Below are positions 33,809 to 42,686 of a stretch of DNA of 64,000 bases, one piece after another. Source of the DNA: Mucilaginibacter saanensis (lineage in GTDB: Bacteria; Bacteroidota; Bacteroidia; Sphingobacteriales; Sphingobacteriaceae); contig NZ_JACHBZ010000001.1 in NCBI RefSeq assembly GCF_014200575.1, positions 1 through 64,000 of the forward strand. Direction: 5' to 3'. Made by a program: the position numbers and the translations under genes. Positions within the stretch are counted from its first letter, which is position 1, and every line of letters begins with the position of its first letter. A model generated the notes under the pieces. It was not told the origin of the DNA. It saw only the letters and a list, made by a program, of their open reading frames with translations, and did not search any database.

Positions 33809-35254
33809 TTATACCCCTTCTCCGTACTGAATAATTTCCCGTGCCATACCATTAAAAATAAATAAATGGAATGGCCACATGGCATACCAGTATAAGCGGC
33901 CCCACAGTCCGTTGGGCCTAAAGGTAGCTACTTGGCTCAGATTTTTTTGCCCATTGCGCTCAATTATTTTAAACTCCAGCCATGCTTCGCCGGGCAGTTT
34001 CATTTCGGCATATAGCAGCAGGCGTTTGCTTTGTTTATCAGCCAGCAGCACCCGCCAAAAGTCAATCACATCGCCCGGGCCAATATTAACGCTGCTGGTG
34101 CGCCCGCGTCTTGACCCCACACCGCCAAATATTTTATCCAGAAAACCGCGGATGTTCCAGATCCAGTCCCAGTAATACCAGCCACGGTTACCACCTATCG
34201 ACATGAAATTGGTAAACACTTCTTCGCTGCCTCGTTCAAATGGCATCTTTACCTTATACTCCAGTGTGCCATTTTGAGGTACTTTAATCTGATCCATAAA
34301 GCCTGTGTTCAGATAGCCCATGTTCAGGGCATCTTTCCAGCTGGAAACAATGGAGTTTTGTTCAATTTTTACAAAGGCAAGTCTCAGGGCTTCCTCATAG
34401 GTAAGGCACTGGCGCGGAACGATGTTATCAATAGCATGATCATGCATAATGGTTTCGTTCTTCATGCTGTTCACAAGGCTTTGGGCAAGCGTGTAATTAA
34501 TTGACGTAACAAAGTAAAGCCAGTAAGAAGATATTTTGGGTGACAGAAAAGGGATAGTGATAATATGCCTTTTTAAATGCCGCACCTTGGCATAGGTAAG
34601 CATCATTTCCCTGAAGGTTAAAATATCAGGACCGCCAATATCAAAATTGCAGTTAAAGGTTTGCTCATTTAGCAGTATGCTTTCCAGGTAACCCAGTACA
34701 TCACGTATAGCTATAGGCTGACAGCGGGTGTTTACCCAGCGCGGAACGGTCATGACAGGGAGCTTTTCTGTAAGATCGCGAATGATCTCAAATGATGCGC
34801 TGCCCGAGCCAATGATAATGGCCGCTCGTAAAACTGTTAAGGCCGATTTGCCCTCGCCCAGCACATCCTCAACATGCTTACGCGATTCCAGGTGTTTTGA
34901 TAAATTCTCAGCGTTAACAATACCGCTTAAAAATATGGTTTGCCTGCAATTGGTTTTATCAAGAGCATGTATAAAGTTATAGGCCGATAATGCCTCCAAA
35001 GCGGCAAAATCCTGTGTTTGAGCCATGGAGTGTACCAGGTAATAGGCTGCATCAATATCAACGGGCAATGTTTCCACGCTTGTTTCCCGAAGCAGATCGC
35101 CAGTAACTACAGTAACACGGTTGCTAAAATCGCTATGCTCATGAAAGCGCCTTTTATCCCGTACAAGGCAAACTACTTCGTGGCCCTTCTCCAGCAAAAC
35201 CGGAATCAGCCGTGTACCTATATAACCATTTGCCCCAGCAAGTAACACCTTCAT
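33809..35254 (-). CDS. SDR family NAD(P)-binding protein with C-terminal DUF2867 domain
   Basis: The product is 481 residues. Residues 1-300 are an atypical SDR of the NmrA type (VLLAGANGYIGTRLIPVLLEKGHEVVCLVRD, then AAYYLVHSMAQ and TIFLSGIVN). Residues about 325-475 are a DUF2867 domain (NRGWYYWDWIWNIRGFLDKIFGGVGSRRGR...GDVIDFWRVL, then RLYWYAMWPFHLFIFNGM). This fusion is found beside photolyase and TIGR01777 genes in many bacteria, sometimes in light-induced sets; its reaction is unknown. It lies 91 bp upstream of the TIGR01777 gene and is the likely head of the three-gene unit. Confidence 0.88.
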   Translation of the reverse strand: MKVLLAGANGYIGTRLIPVLLEKGHEVVCLVRDKRRFHEHSDFSNRVTVVTGDLLRETSVETLPVDIDAAYYLVHSMAQTQDFAALEALSAYNFIHALDKTNCRQTIFLSGIVNAENLSKHLESRKHVEDVLGEGKSALTVLRAAIIIGSGSASFEIIRDLTEKLPVMTVPRWVNTRCQPIAIRDVLGYLESILLNEQTFNCNFDIGGPDILTFREMMLTYAKVRHLKRHIITIPFLSPKISSYWLYFVTSINYTLAQSLVNSMKNETIMHDHAIDNIVPRQCLTYEEALRLAFVKIEQNSIVSSWKDALNMGYLNTGFMDQIKVPQNGTLEYKVKMPFERGSEEVFTNFMSIGGNRGWYYWDWIWNIRGFLDKIFGGVGSRRGRTSSVNIGPGDVIDFWRVLLADKQSKRLLLYAEMKLPGEAWLEFKIIERNGQKNLSQVATFRPNGLWGRLYWYAMWPFHLFIFNGMAREIIQYGEGV

Positions 35255-35274
35255 GTTATATGCAACAACAGAAA

Positions 35275-35307
35275 AGGCGGGGTGTTTTAAATTTACACAC
35301 CCCGCCT
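35275..35307 (-). terminator. Terminator after the Dabb protein gene
   Basis: On the minus strand AGGCGGGGTGT pairs with ACACCCCGCCT and the stem is followed by TTTTC. It ends the upstream gene (35331-35645) before the SDR-DUF2867 gene. Confidence 0.75.
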
Positions 35308-35330
35308 CATAATATGTTTAAACAAAATGG

Positions 35331-35645
35331 CTATACGTTTACGCTATCAGATACTACCACCTTTGCGCAGAGTGGTTTGGCATATTGTTCGGCAAAAATA
35401 ATGTGAGTAGGATCAATCTGGTAGGCGGCCTGTGCTTCGGGAGTATCAAATAAAAGCAGCAGGGATACATCATAAGAGCGGTCAATCACATCGCGGTTGG
35501 TATCGGCAGGTACACCGATATGAATATGGCGAATGTGGCCAATAGGTTTAAGGATATTTAAACCTTCAATAAGCTTGTCTTTATCGGCCTTGTTTTTAAG
35601 CCAGAAATGTACGTGATGTACAAAGGTGTTTTCAAGTAATGGCAT
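35331..35645 (-). CDS. Dabb (stress-responsive alpha/beta barrel) domain protein
   Basis: The product is 104 residues, a single ferredoxin-like dimeric alpha/beta barrel domain. It starts with FVHHVHFWLKNKADKDKLIEGLNIL, where the conserved HHVHFWLK strand is typical, then DVSLLLLFDTPEAQAAYQIDPTHIIFAEQYAKPLCAKVVVSDSVNV with the DP-H-x-x-F motif of the family. Members occur in stress response and small-molecule metabolism with few defined reactions. It is cytoplasmic and stands as a single gene with its own terminator. Confidence 0.88.
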   Translation of the reverse strand: MPLLENTFVHHVHFWLKNKADKDKLIEGLNILKPIGHIRHIHIGVPADTNRDVIDRSYDVSLLLLFDTPEAQAAYQIDPTHIIFAEQYAKPLCAKVVVSDSVNV

Positions 35646-36042
35646 AGGGAAGTTGGGCTATTAAGTTATTTGGGTTGATATAAACAATCGATTGATTTAA
35701 ACGCTAATCTACAGTATTGGCTGTAATGATGCAAGCTTAAAGGAGAGTGTTACTATGTTATACTGTTGCCAATTAAAATCTGTCATACAGTGTTATCAGA
35801 TTCGAATAACATTATAGAATAAAACCAGGCTGTCATGGTGAGCCTGTCGAACCATGGTGGGTGGGCTTCTACGCGCGATCCTTCGACATGCTCAGGATGA
35901 CAGGCCTTTTTTGGGATTGCTTATACAACTATGATAATCATTCTGATCCCAGACATCAACTGTGCTCATCGCCCCTCTCTTCAGTTTAGCCGGAAAGAGG
36001 GGCGAATTGCGTGTTCTAAACTAATAACTGCCCAGTCGCACA
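35646..36042. repeat. Intergenic region with palindromic repeats
   Basis: No gene is seen. A repeat pair GCCTGTCATGGTGAGCCTGT / GACATGCTCAGGATGACAGGC forms arms at about 35828-35851 and 35881-35905, a variant of the TCATCCTGAGC family. A second stem, CGCCCCTCTCTT...AAGAGGGGCG, spans 35970-36004 and may act as a terminator for the kinase gene transcribed towards it. Confidence 0.6.
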
Positions 36043-37404
36043 CTAATACTCCAGCACTACATGCGGTTTAAAGGTATCCGTTTTAACGTCTGCCTTTAAC
36101 TCGTGTAATATATTGTACAGGCCAAAATTGGTACGGTTTACATAGATGAAATGCTTAACGCCGCGTGCTTGCTTAAACTCGGGCATTTTAGATAACCTTT
36201 CGCCAAACTGGTATAGCTTATCAAAAAACGTCGACTGGCTAAAGTCAAAATGATCATTGATGTAAGGCATGGCAAACAACTCAATCATCTCTTTGTACTG
36301 GGTATAATAAAACTCGACCTGCGCGGGGCTGTCACCCGGTAATATCATTTCCAACTGGCGGAAAGCCTTAATGGTTTCTGCTTTATTATCCAGCAAATTG
36401 GTTGACGTGAGCGAGAAGAAAGGGTAATAAAATTCTTCAGGCATCTCTTTGATGCAGCCAAAATCAATTACACCTAAATTACCTTCGGGGGTTATCATAA
36501 AGTTGCCGGGATGAGGGTCGGCATGTACGGCGCGAAGTTCGTGCTGCTGGAAATTGTAAAAATCCCACAGGGTTTGCCCAATCTGGTTTCTGAGTTCCTG
36601 TGATGGGTTGGTAGCCAGAAACTCGCGCAGATGTTTGCCCTCCAGCCAATCCATGGTAATAATGCGTTTGCTGGATAGCTCAGGATAATATTGGGGGAAA
36701 ACCACATGATTAAGATTGGCGCATGCTGTTGAAAATTCAATAGAACGGCGTACTTCCAGTTCATAGTCGGTTTCTTCCAGCAGGCGCTCTTCTACCTCGC
36801 GCATGTATATGTCCAGTTCCTTTTCGCTCATGCCCAGCATTCTGAACGCAAATGGTTTAATCAGTTTTAGGTCTGACGATATAGAATCACCAACACCCGG
36901 ATACTGGATCTTTACGGCCAGCTTTTTACCATTCAGTTCGGCCTGGTGTACCTGGCCTATGGATGCGGCATTGGTTGAGCGGATATTGAACTGGTCAAAT
37001 ATCTGATCAGGATTTTTACCGAAGTATTTTTTAAACGTTTGCACGATAAGCGGACCAGAAAGCGGGGGAGCGTTGTATTGCGACTGTGTAAATTTATCAA
37101 CGTAAGCCTGCGGCAGCAGGTTTTTATCCATACTGAGCATTTGAGCTACTTTAAGGGCGCTGCCCTTAAGCTGACTTAACGACTGGTAAATGTCGGCAGC
37201 ATTGTCCTCGTTCAATTCGGATTTATCCATATCCGGATTGAATAATTTTTTGGAATAATGCTTAATATAATTGCCGCCAATTTTGATGCCTGTAGTAACA
37301 AACTTGGCCGAGCGTTGTGCCTTGGTAGTTGGTATGCTATTTTGTTCCGGAGCCGAACCTGCTAAATCATTGCTGTTAGGAGCGGCCTTGTTGTCATCTG
37401 CCAT
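36043..37404 (-). CDS. ABC1/AarF (UbiB-like) protein kinase family protein
   Basis: The product is 453 residues. It has the ABC1-family N-terminal helix with a KxGQ-type motif (LKGSALKVAQMLSMD), the nucleotide-binding strand (AASIGQVHQAELNGKKLAVKIQYPG), and the catalytic region VHADPHPGNFMITPEGNLGVIDFGCIKEM with the Asp, Asn and DFG residues. Relatives support ubiquinone or other prenyl-lipid biosynthesis by an ATPase activity; in Bacteroidetes, which make menaquinone, the target is uncertain. It is the second gene of a tight pair, starting 8 bp after a TetR-like gene. Confidence 0.88.
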   Translation of the reverse strand: MADDNKAAPNSNDLAGSAPEQNSIPTTKAQRSAKFVTTGIKIGGNYIKHYSKKLFNPDMDKSELNEDNAADIYQSLSQLKGSALKVAQMLSMDKNLLPQAYVDKFTQSQYNAPPLSGPLIVQTFKKYFGKNPDQIFDQFNIRSTNAASIGQVHQAELNGKKLAVKIQYPGVGDSISSDLKLIKPFAFRMLGMSEKELDIYMREVEERLLEETDYELEVRRSIEFSTACANLNHVVFPQYYPELSSKRIITMDWLEGKHLREFLATNPSQELRNQIGQTLWDFYNFQQHELRAVHADPHPGNFMITPEGNLGVIDFGCIKEMPEEFYYPFFSLTSTNLLDNKAETIKAFRQLEMILPGDSPAQVEFYYTQYKEMIELFAMPYINDHFDFSQSTFFDKLYQFGERLSKMPEFKQARGVKHFIYVNRTNFGLYNILHELKADVKTDTFKPHVVLEY

Positions 37405-37412
37405 AATTGATA

Positions 37413-38066
37413 TTAAAAACCCATCTTTTCTTTAAACCCGCCATTTTTTGCCAGAAACTTGCCATACTCAAACAGGTTATCAATTGGTGAACGCTGAAAC
37501 AGATCAAAAGTCACATTAACGCCCTTTTCAATGGCCTCGTCAGTTTTTTCAAACCCAGCCGAGTTGTCATGCACCCAAAAGTTAAGCACGAAAACGAATT
37601 GTATCCAAAGCGCATCTTTATAGCGTTTGCTAAAAAACTTACGGTCGCTTAGTTCTGCGGTTTCAATACCTTCTTTCAGTATCTCATCGGCAAAGTTTTC
37701 AAAAATATCTTTCAGCTGTTCAAAAACGCGGGGAGTTGAAAAGCCTTTGGGTTGTTTGTTAATGGTGTAAATAGCAAAGCTGCGGCTGCTCTTAATCAGT
37801 TCAAAAAAGCCATAAAAAAAGGATAAAGCTTTTTCGCGCGCGGCATACTGTGCCCAAACTTCCTGTGCCTTTATCTCGGTTAAGGTTTTGGTAGCAAACC
37901 CCGCCCAGATGTTTTGTTCAACTGCTTCAAACGAGCCAAAAAACTGGTAAAACTCAGCCTCTGTCATTTCGTTCTGTTTAGCAAAAATATAAACCGATTT
38001 GGGTTGTGCGCCTTCGGTCAGTACATAATCAATATATGCGTCCTGGATGCTTTCGATAGTTGCCAT
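37413..38066 (-). CDS. TetR family transcriptional regulator
   Basis: The product is 217 residues. The first 50 residues form a TetR-type helix-turn-helix with a degenerate recognition helix (IQDAYIDYVLTEGAQPKSVYIFAKQNEMTEAEFYQFFGSFEAVEQNIWAGF). The remainder is an all-helical ligand or dimer domain (ALSFFYGFFELIKSSRSFAIYTI ... DALWIQFVFVLNFWVHDNSAGFEKTDEAIEK). It is the promoter-proximal gene of a two-gene operon with the AarF-like kinase; the conserved pairing suggests it controls the kinase, or that both serve one membrane-lipid process. Confidence 0.75.
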   Translation of the reverse strand: MATIESIQDAYIDYVLTEGAQPKSVYIFAKQNEMTEAEFYQFFGSFEAVEQNIWAGFATKTLTEIKAQEVWAQYAAREKALSFFYGFFELIKSSRSFAIYTINKQPKGFSTPRVFEQLKDIFENFADEILKEGIETAELSDRKFFSKRYKDALWIQFVFVLNFWVHDNSAGFEKTDEAIEKGVNVTFDLFQRSPIDNLFEYGKFLAKNGGFKEKMGF

Positions 38067-38132
38067 AGTTGGATTGCTTTGATATATAATACGTTAAAGT
38101 TACAAACATAGTATGAGGGTAATGTCATTAGC

Positions 38133-38214
38133 CTCTCCTAAATCCTCTCCAAAGGAGAGGTAGTGGAAAAAAACAGGCAAGTCAAAGTCCTCTCCTTTGG
38201 AGAGGGTTTAGGAG
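38133..38214. repeat. Long inverted repeat between the TetR and thioredoxin genes
   Basis: CTCTCCTAAATCCTCTCC..AAAGGAGAGG (38133-38160) is matched in reverse by CCTCTCCTTTGGAGAGGG..TTTAGGAG (38187-38214); each arm is itself palindromic (CCTCTCC..GGAGAGG). It is an intergenic repeat of the kind scattered through this genome and could also terminate transcription. Confidence 0.6.
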
Positions 38215-38217
38215 AAG

Positions 38218-38514
38218 TTATATAAACTGCTCTACCGCCTGCTGCAATTGCCGGGCCTGTATAACGCCGCTTTGCCGCCATTTGGTTTGTCCTTTTTGAA
38301 ATATCATCAGGGTAGGTACGCTTTGTATTTTATAAGCATTGGCTGCTGACGGGTTTTTATCGATGTCTATCTTAATGATCTTGACCTTATCGCCAAGGGC
38401 ATGTTTAACATCCTGAAGTATGGGCGGCATCATTTTACAAGGACCGCACCACTCGGCCGAAAAATCAACCAGAACAGGTGTGTCTGATGCTATTATTTCC
38501 TGAAAATTTGCCAT
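38218..38514 (-). CDS. trxA: Thioredoxin
   Basis: A small cytoplasmic dithiol reductase of 98 residues. The active site is [18 protein letters not shown] with Cys23 and Cys26, followed by [29 protein letters not shown], in which the cis-proline of SVPT completes the thioredoxin fold. It can reduce MsrA and other cysteine enzymes. It is a single gene without a signal peptide. Confidence 0.93.
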   Translation of the reverse strand: MANFQEIIASDTPVLVDFSAEWCGPCKMMPPILQDVKHALGDKVKIIKIDIDKNPSAANAYKIQSVPTLMIFQKGQTKWRQSGVIQARQLQQAVEQFI

Positions 38515-38680
38515 ATAAGTTGTTTTTAAGGTGTTAATACTTTTACCGGCTTTTTAAACCGGCAACGCTAATTAAACGAACCAATTAAGTAAAAGTTTAG
38601 GGTAATTAAGAGCCGATCAAATAATATGACTTTTCTACTATGATGGGCGACCGGTTATTTAAAAATAACTAAATTTAACT

Positions 38681-39571
38681 ATGCATAAAAAACTAACCAC
38701 CTTGATGTACCTGCTGCTTTTTAGCTGCCCTCTTATGCTAAAAGCACAGGATAAACCACTGGTAATACCACTTTGGCAAAAAGGGGCACCCGGGTTTGAA
38801 AGCCGCCGCAATGAACCTGAGCAGGCCAGGGATTACTGGGTGAAAAATATACATAACCCGTCACTTACGGTTTTTCTTCCGCCGGCTGGTAAGGCTAATG
38901 GCTCGGCTGTGGTGGTATGCCCGGGTGGCGGTCATCGGTTGCTGGTATATACTGCCGAGGGTATTGAGCCGGCCAGGTATTTGAGCAATCTGGGTGTTAC
39001 AGTTTTTGTTTTAAAATACCGCCTGGGCCGGGATACGCTTTCGCCTTATAAAATTGATGTACATGCTAAGCAGGATGGTTACCGCGCCATGCGGCTGGTG
39101 CGCAGTAAGGCTGCCGAATACGGCCTGGATACCAACCGGATTGGTATGATGGGATTTTCGGCAGGCGGCGAGGTGGTGGATATGGTTGCCTACGGCGAGG
39201 GTAAAGGTGATCAGCAAGCTCCTGACCCTGTGGACAGGTTAAACGCCCGCCCTAATTTTGTGATACAGATATACCCGGGACCTTTGTTTATCCCCGATGT
39301 ATTACCGGCAGATGCTCCCCCGGCCTTTTTATTGGCCGCCAATGATGATGCCTGCTGCTCGGTATCGGTAGTGAAATTGCTGGAGAGGTATCGCGCTGCC
39401 AAAATACCGGTAGAGGTGCATATTTATACCCAGGGCAGTCATGGCTTTAATATGGGTAACCGGTCAAAACTGCAATCTATCAACACTTGGCCCCAACGCA
39501 TGGCCGATTGGCTAACCGATAATAATTATCTAAACCCGGTTAAAAAGGAACGGCCTAAAGTACTGCATTAG
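38681..39571 (+). CDS. Secreted alpha/beta hydrolase (esterase)
   Basis: The product is 296 residues with a Sec signal peptide (FSCPLMLKAQ). It has an alpha/beta hydrolase fold: the oxyanion turn VVVCPGGGHR, the nucleophile elbow MMGFSAGGE (Ser160), a probable Asp in LLAANDDACCSV, and the catalytic His in YTQGSHGFNMG. This is the pattern of acetyl-xylan-esterase-like proteins (BD-FAE type) that deacetylate hemicellulose fragments in the periplasm. No carbohydrate utilisation genes lie directly beside it, so the natural substrate is open. Confidence 0.8.
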   Translation: MHKKLTTLMYLLLFSCPLMLKAQDKPLVIPLWQKGAPGFESRRNEPEQARDYWVKNIHNPSLTVFLPPAGKANGSAVVVCPGGGHRLLVYTAEGIEPARYLSNLGVTVFVLKYRLGRDTLSPYKIDVHAKQDGYRAMRLVRSKAAEYGLDTNRIGMMGFSAGGEVVDMVAYGEGKGDQQAPDPVDRLNARPNFVIQIYPGPLFIPDVLPADAPPAFLLAANDDACCSVSVVKLLERYRAAKIPVEVHIYTQGSHGFNMGNRSKLQSINTWPQRMADWLTDNNYLNPVKKERPKVLH

Positions 39572-39812
39572 GCGCCCTAACCCCCTGAAGGGGGAACTTT
39601 TGATTAGCATGCGGATAGGCACTTAACATCGATGCGCTCGTTACTAATATTCGTTTGTCATCCTGAGCGATAGCGAATGATCTGAACGCTAATGCAAGTT
39701 CGTAAATGGATTCTTCGCTATCGCTCAGCATGACAGTTTGATAATAAAAGTGTTAAAAAAAAACTTGCCCCCCTCGGCAAATTAAAAAACTCCCCCTTTA
39801 GGGGCCGGGGGG
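39572..39812. repeat. Intergenic palindromic repeats
   Basis: CCCCCTGAAGGGGG near the first gene and CCCCCTTTAGGGG near the second form one inverted family. Between them, TGTCATCCTGAGCGATAGCG (39656-39675) and CGCTATCGCTCAGCATGACA (39716-39735) form a stem of the dispersed TCATCCTGAGCG family. No ORF is seen. Confidence 0.7.
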
Positions 39813-39813
39813 C

Positions 39814-40710
39814 CTACGCGCTTAATTCTTCATAGGCTGCGGTTAAACCGCGTTCAATGCCATCGCCCTGCCATTCGGTTACGCCGGGGATTGCTTTTGC
39901 GGCCAGGATATCCTCTTTGGCTTTACCGGCTTTAATACTGCTGTCAACAAAGGTTACCAGGCTTTCCATAAAATGCTGCATGGCTTTTACATCGTCTATG
40001 TTGCCCGTAACTTTTTGCGGGTCAAATGCATGACCAAATACAAACAGGGTGTTTTTATCAAATTGTTTCTGCGCCTGTTCCAGGGTGGTTATCCAGCTTT
40101 TGCATGATGCACCGGCGCTGCGGTCAACAAAAGGGTAGCGGCGGTTAAAAACCAGGTCGCCGGTATGTACCACGTTGGCATTTTCAAAATGTATAAAGCT
40201 ATCGCCATTGGTATGGCCGGCGCCAAAATAGTGTGCGGTAATATGTTCATCACCCACTTTAATTTTCCAGTTGTCGGTATAAGTGGTATCGGGATATAAT
40301 TGCTTGTCTTCGGTGTGTTGTTTTACAGCGGCAGCCTTTTGGTTGGTAAGTGAGTTGGCATGTGCAGCAACATTTTTTACCAATCCCTTGAATGATATGT
40401 TACCGCTGGTATGGTCGCCATGGTGGTGTGTGTTGATCAGCCACTCAAAGGGTTTGTCTGATTGTTTTTTTAACTCGGCTATAAGGTGTGTTGCCGGGTC
40501 GGGGAATTCTGCATCAACCACTACAATACCTTCCTTGTTTACCAGCCAGGCAATAGTGCCGCCCTGCTCGGCAAACATACCTACGTTGTTGCGCAATGGT
40601 TTAAACTGATAAGCCGGATCGGCCAGTATTGACGCGAAGCTTTTTTTGCCAAATAAGGCAACGGAACCAGTAGTTAAAGCGGTGTTTACTAAAAATTTAC
40701 GACGGTTCAT
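39814..40710 (-). CDS. Metallo-beta-lactamase fold hydrolase with Tat-like signal
   Basis: The product is 298 residues. The N-terminus, MNRRKFLVNTALTTGSVALFG, is a twin-arginine type signal. The metal-binding motif THHHGDH is at residues 94-100, with further ligands in HTNGDS, VHTGDLVF and FVFGHAF. Such enzymes cover lactamases, lactonases and thioesterases, and the sequence alone does not fix the substrate. It would act in the periplasm with two zinc ions. It is a single gene between repeats and a glycosyltransferase gene. Confidence 0.85.
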   Translation of the reverse strand: MNRRKFLVNTALTTGSVALFGKKSFASILADPAYQFKPLRNNVGMFAEQGGTIAWLVNKEGIVVVDAEFPDPATHLIAELKKQSDKPFEWLINTHHHGDHTSGNISFKGLVKNVAAHANSLTNQKAAAVKQHTEDKQLYPDTTYTDNWKIKVGDEHITAHYFGAGHTNGDSFIHFENANVVHTGDLVFNRRYPFVDRSAGASCKSWITTLEQAQKQFDKNTLFVFGHAFDPQKVTGNIDDVKAMQHFMESLVTFVDSSIKAGKAKEDILAAKAIPGVTEWQGDGIERGLTAAYEELSA

Positions 40711-40809
40711 GTTATAGGATTTATGATGTAATGTTCTATAAAATTAGCTAATTTTTATTAGCGATAAAAAATATAAAGATTTAACAAAATGAGCATACAG
40801 GCATAGCTG

Positions 40810-42480
40810 TTAATGATGTGCCTCTAAGAGTACCACCACTCTTTCCTCTAACTCCTTGCCGCGGGTTGCCTTATTTAAAAAGGCAGGCTTGAGGCGTGTT
40901 ACCTGGTAACGTTTAAAGGACTTAACAATTTTGTACTGCCAGCCTTTGAGGGTAAAATTATGGAGGACATCGGCGCTGGTATATAGCAGCACAGGGTTGG
41001 ACAAAGCCGTTGTTCCGTCAGGGTTTAGTTCTGTAACGGGGGCATCCAGGTAAAAATTCATATCGTCATGAAACATACCATCGGCAATATAAACCGGTAG
41101 CTTTTGCGGATTGTTGTTATTGATCCATATAGCGGCTTCGCTGCCTGCCTGGTAATGCAATAATGAAGGGTAGAAGCACAGGTTTAAATATATGTTTACT
41201 ATACATGCCGCTAAAAGCGTGCGAAATATGGTTTGCTGGATGCCTACCGAGATTCTGCCGGGTAAAAAAATCAGCAGCAGCAATAACGCCCCAATAATGA
41301 TCCCGGTAAGCCAGCTCATTGTTTCGGGTTGATAAAAATACTGGAGTACACCAATGATGACCAGCATGAGTACAATAACAACCAGTTGTGTAATGCGTAC
41401 GGCCTTTATACTTTTAGCTGATGTTAAATGATATAGGTATTGAGCCGTAATAATGGCAAAAAACGGAAATATAATAACAATATAATGGGGCAATTGAAAC
41501 TTGGAAGCCGAAAATAGCAGGAAGGTAAGCAGCGACCCGCAGATGCAATACCACTCTTGGGCCTGCACGTTTTTAATGCCTTTTTTGATGAATTGAAAAA
41601 TGCCCACAAACAACAACAGCGACCACGGCAAAAATGCCCACAAGGTGGTATGTATAAAAAATGTAGGGTCGCCGTGGCCCTTAATGGGGCCGGTATTAAA
41701 GAAACGTCCAAATTGGCTATCCCAAAAAAAGAATTTAATGCCCGATACCCCTGTACGTCCAAACACCATTTTTTCTGGATGTAGGTCAAACTGTTGGTAA
41801 AGACACCATATTTCGGGTATAATAAACAGCAGTATCAATATCGCAGCCAGCAGCCAGCGCCAATGTAAAAGTTGTTTCCATTGGCGGGTAATTATTAAAT
41901 GCCCTACTACTGCGCCGCCAATGGTAATAAGTGCAAACATACCTTTGGTCATGATTGCGCAGGCGGTAAACAGGCAGGCAAAAAATAACTGCCAGAAACT
42001 GTTGCCGGTATAAGCCTTATAAAAGTGGTAAACGGCGGCAATGATGAGCCCGGTTAAATAAGGTTCGGCGCGTACATCGTTGTTGGATAGTACAATATGC
42101 TGGGCTGTAAGTAATATTAACACTGACCATAACGCTATTTGTTTATTATATAGCTGTTGGGCTAAGTGATAGGTATAAACAGCGCCCATCATGATAAATA
42201 GGATCCCCAGCAGTTTATAGGCCCAGGTACTAAAACCGAAGCACTTAAATGATAACGCCGTAACCCAAAACGGAAAATGCGGCTTATCCAGCCAGTCGGT
42301 ACCCCAGGCAAACAGATCGGCATAGTTGTTACGCAGTACCATGGTTTTGGCTATGGTAGCATATAGGTTGCCATCGGGCCCAATAATGGTCACAAACAGG
42401 CCGCTAAAGTTTAGTAAAACAGCCAGGCCGATAAACAGGTAAAGCCATTTTGTTTGATTAGCGTTGTTAGGTTGATCCAT
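40810..42480 (-). CDS. GT39-type membrane glycosyltransferase
   Basis: The product is 556 residues with about ten to eleven membrane helices. The first periplasmic loop holds the GT39/ArnT landmark, FAWGTDWLDKPHFPFWVTALSFKCFG, with the acidic residue used in catalysis, followed by VLLTAQHIVLSNNDVRAEPYLTGL. The C-terminal 90 residues are a soluble periplasmic domain. Such enzymes transfer a sugar from a polyprenyl-phosphate donor to lipid A, lipids or proteins. It is a single gene; acceptor and donor are unknown. Confidence 0.82.
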   Translation of the reverse strand: MDQPNNANQTKWLYLFIGLAVLLNFSGLFVTIIGPDGNLYATIAKTMVLRNNYADLFAWGTDWLDKPHFPFWVTALSFKCFGFSTWAYKLLGILFIMMGAVYTYHLAQQLYNKQIALWSVLILLTAQHIVLSNNDVRAEPYLTGLIIAAVYHFYKAYTGNSFWQLFFACLFTACAIMTKGMFALITIGGAVVGHLIITRQWKQLLHWRWLLAAILILLFIIPEIWCLYQQFDLHPEKMVFGRTGVSGIKFFFWDSQFGRFFNTGPIKGHGDPTFFIHTTLWAFLPWSLLLFVGIFQFIKKGIKNVQAQEWYCICGSLLTFLLFSASKFQLPHYIVIIFPFFAIITAQYLYHLTSAKSIKAVRITQLVVIVLMLVIIGVLQYFYQPETMSWLTGIIIGALLLLLIFLPGRISVGIQQTIFRTLLAACIVNIYLNLCFYPSLLHYQAGSEAAIWINNNNPQKLPVYIADGMFHDDMNFYLDAPVTELNPDGTTALSNPVLLYTSADVLHNFTLKGWQYKIVKSFKRYQVTRLKPAFLNKATRGKELEERVVVLLEAHH

Positions 42481-42686
42481 AAATAAAATTGGGTATAATG
42501 GCTGTAAATATAAACAGATTTAAGAGCCTCACCTAAACCCTATGGGAAGCAGCAGGATTTTAGCAGTAGTTTTTATATCCGGCTTCTTTAAACAGCGCCC
42601 GTGATGGGGTAAAACATAACAATTTATTAACGCGCCGATTTTTAAAACCAAGTAGTTTAGTACCTTGTACTATTCTTATTTTAATA

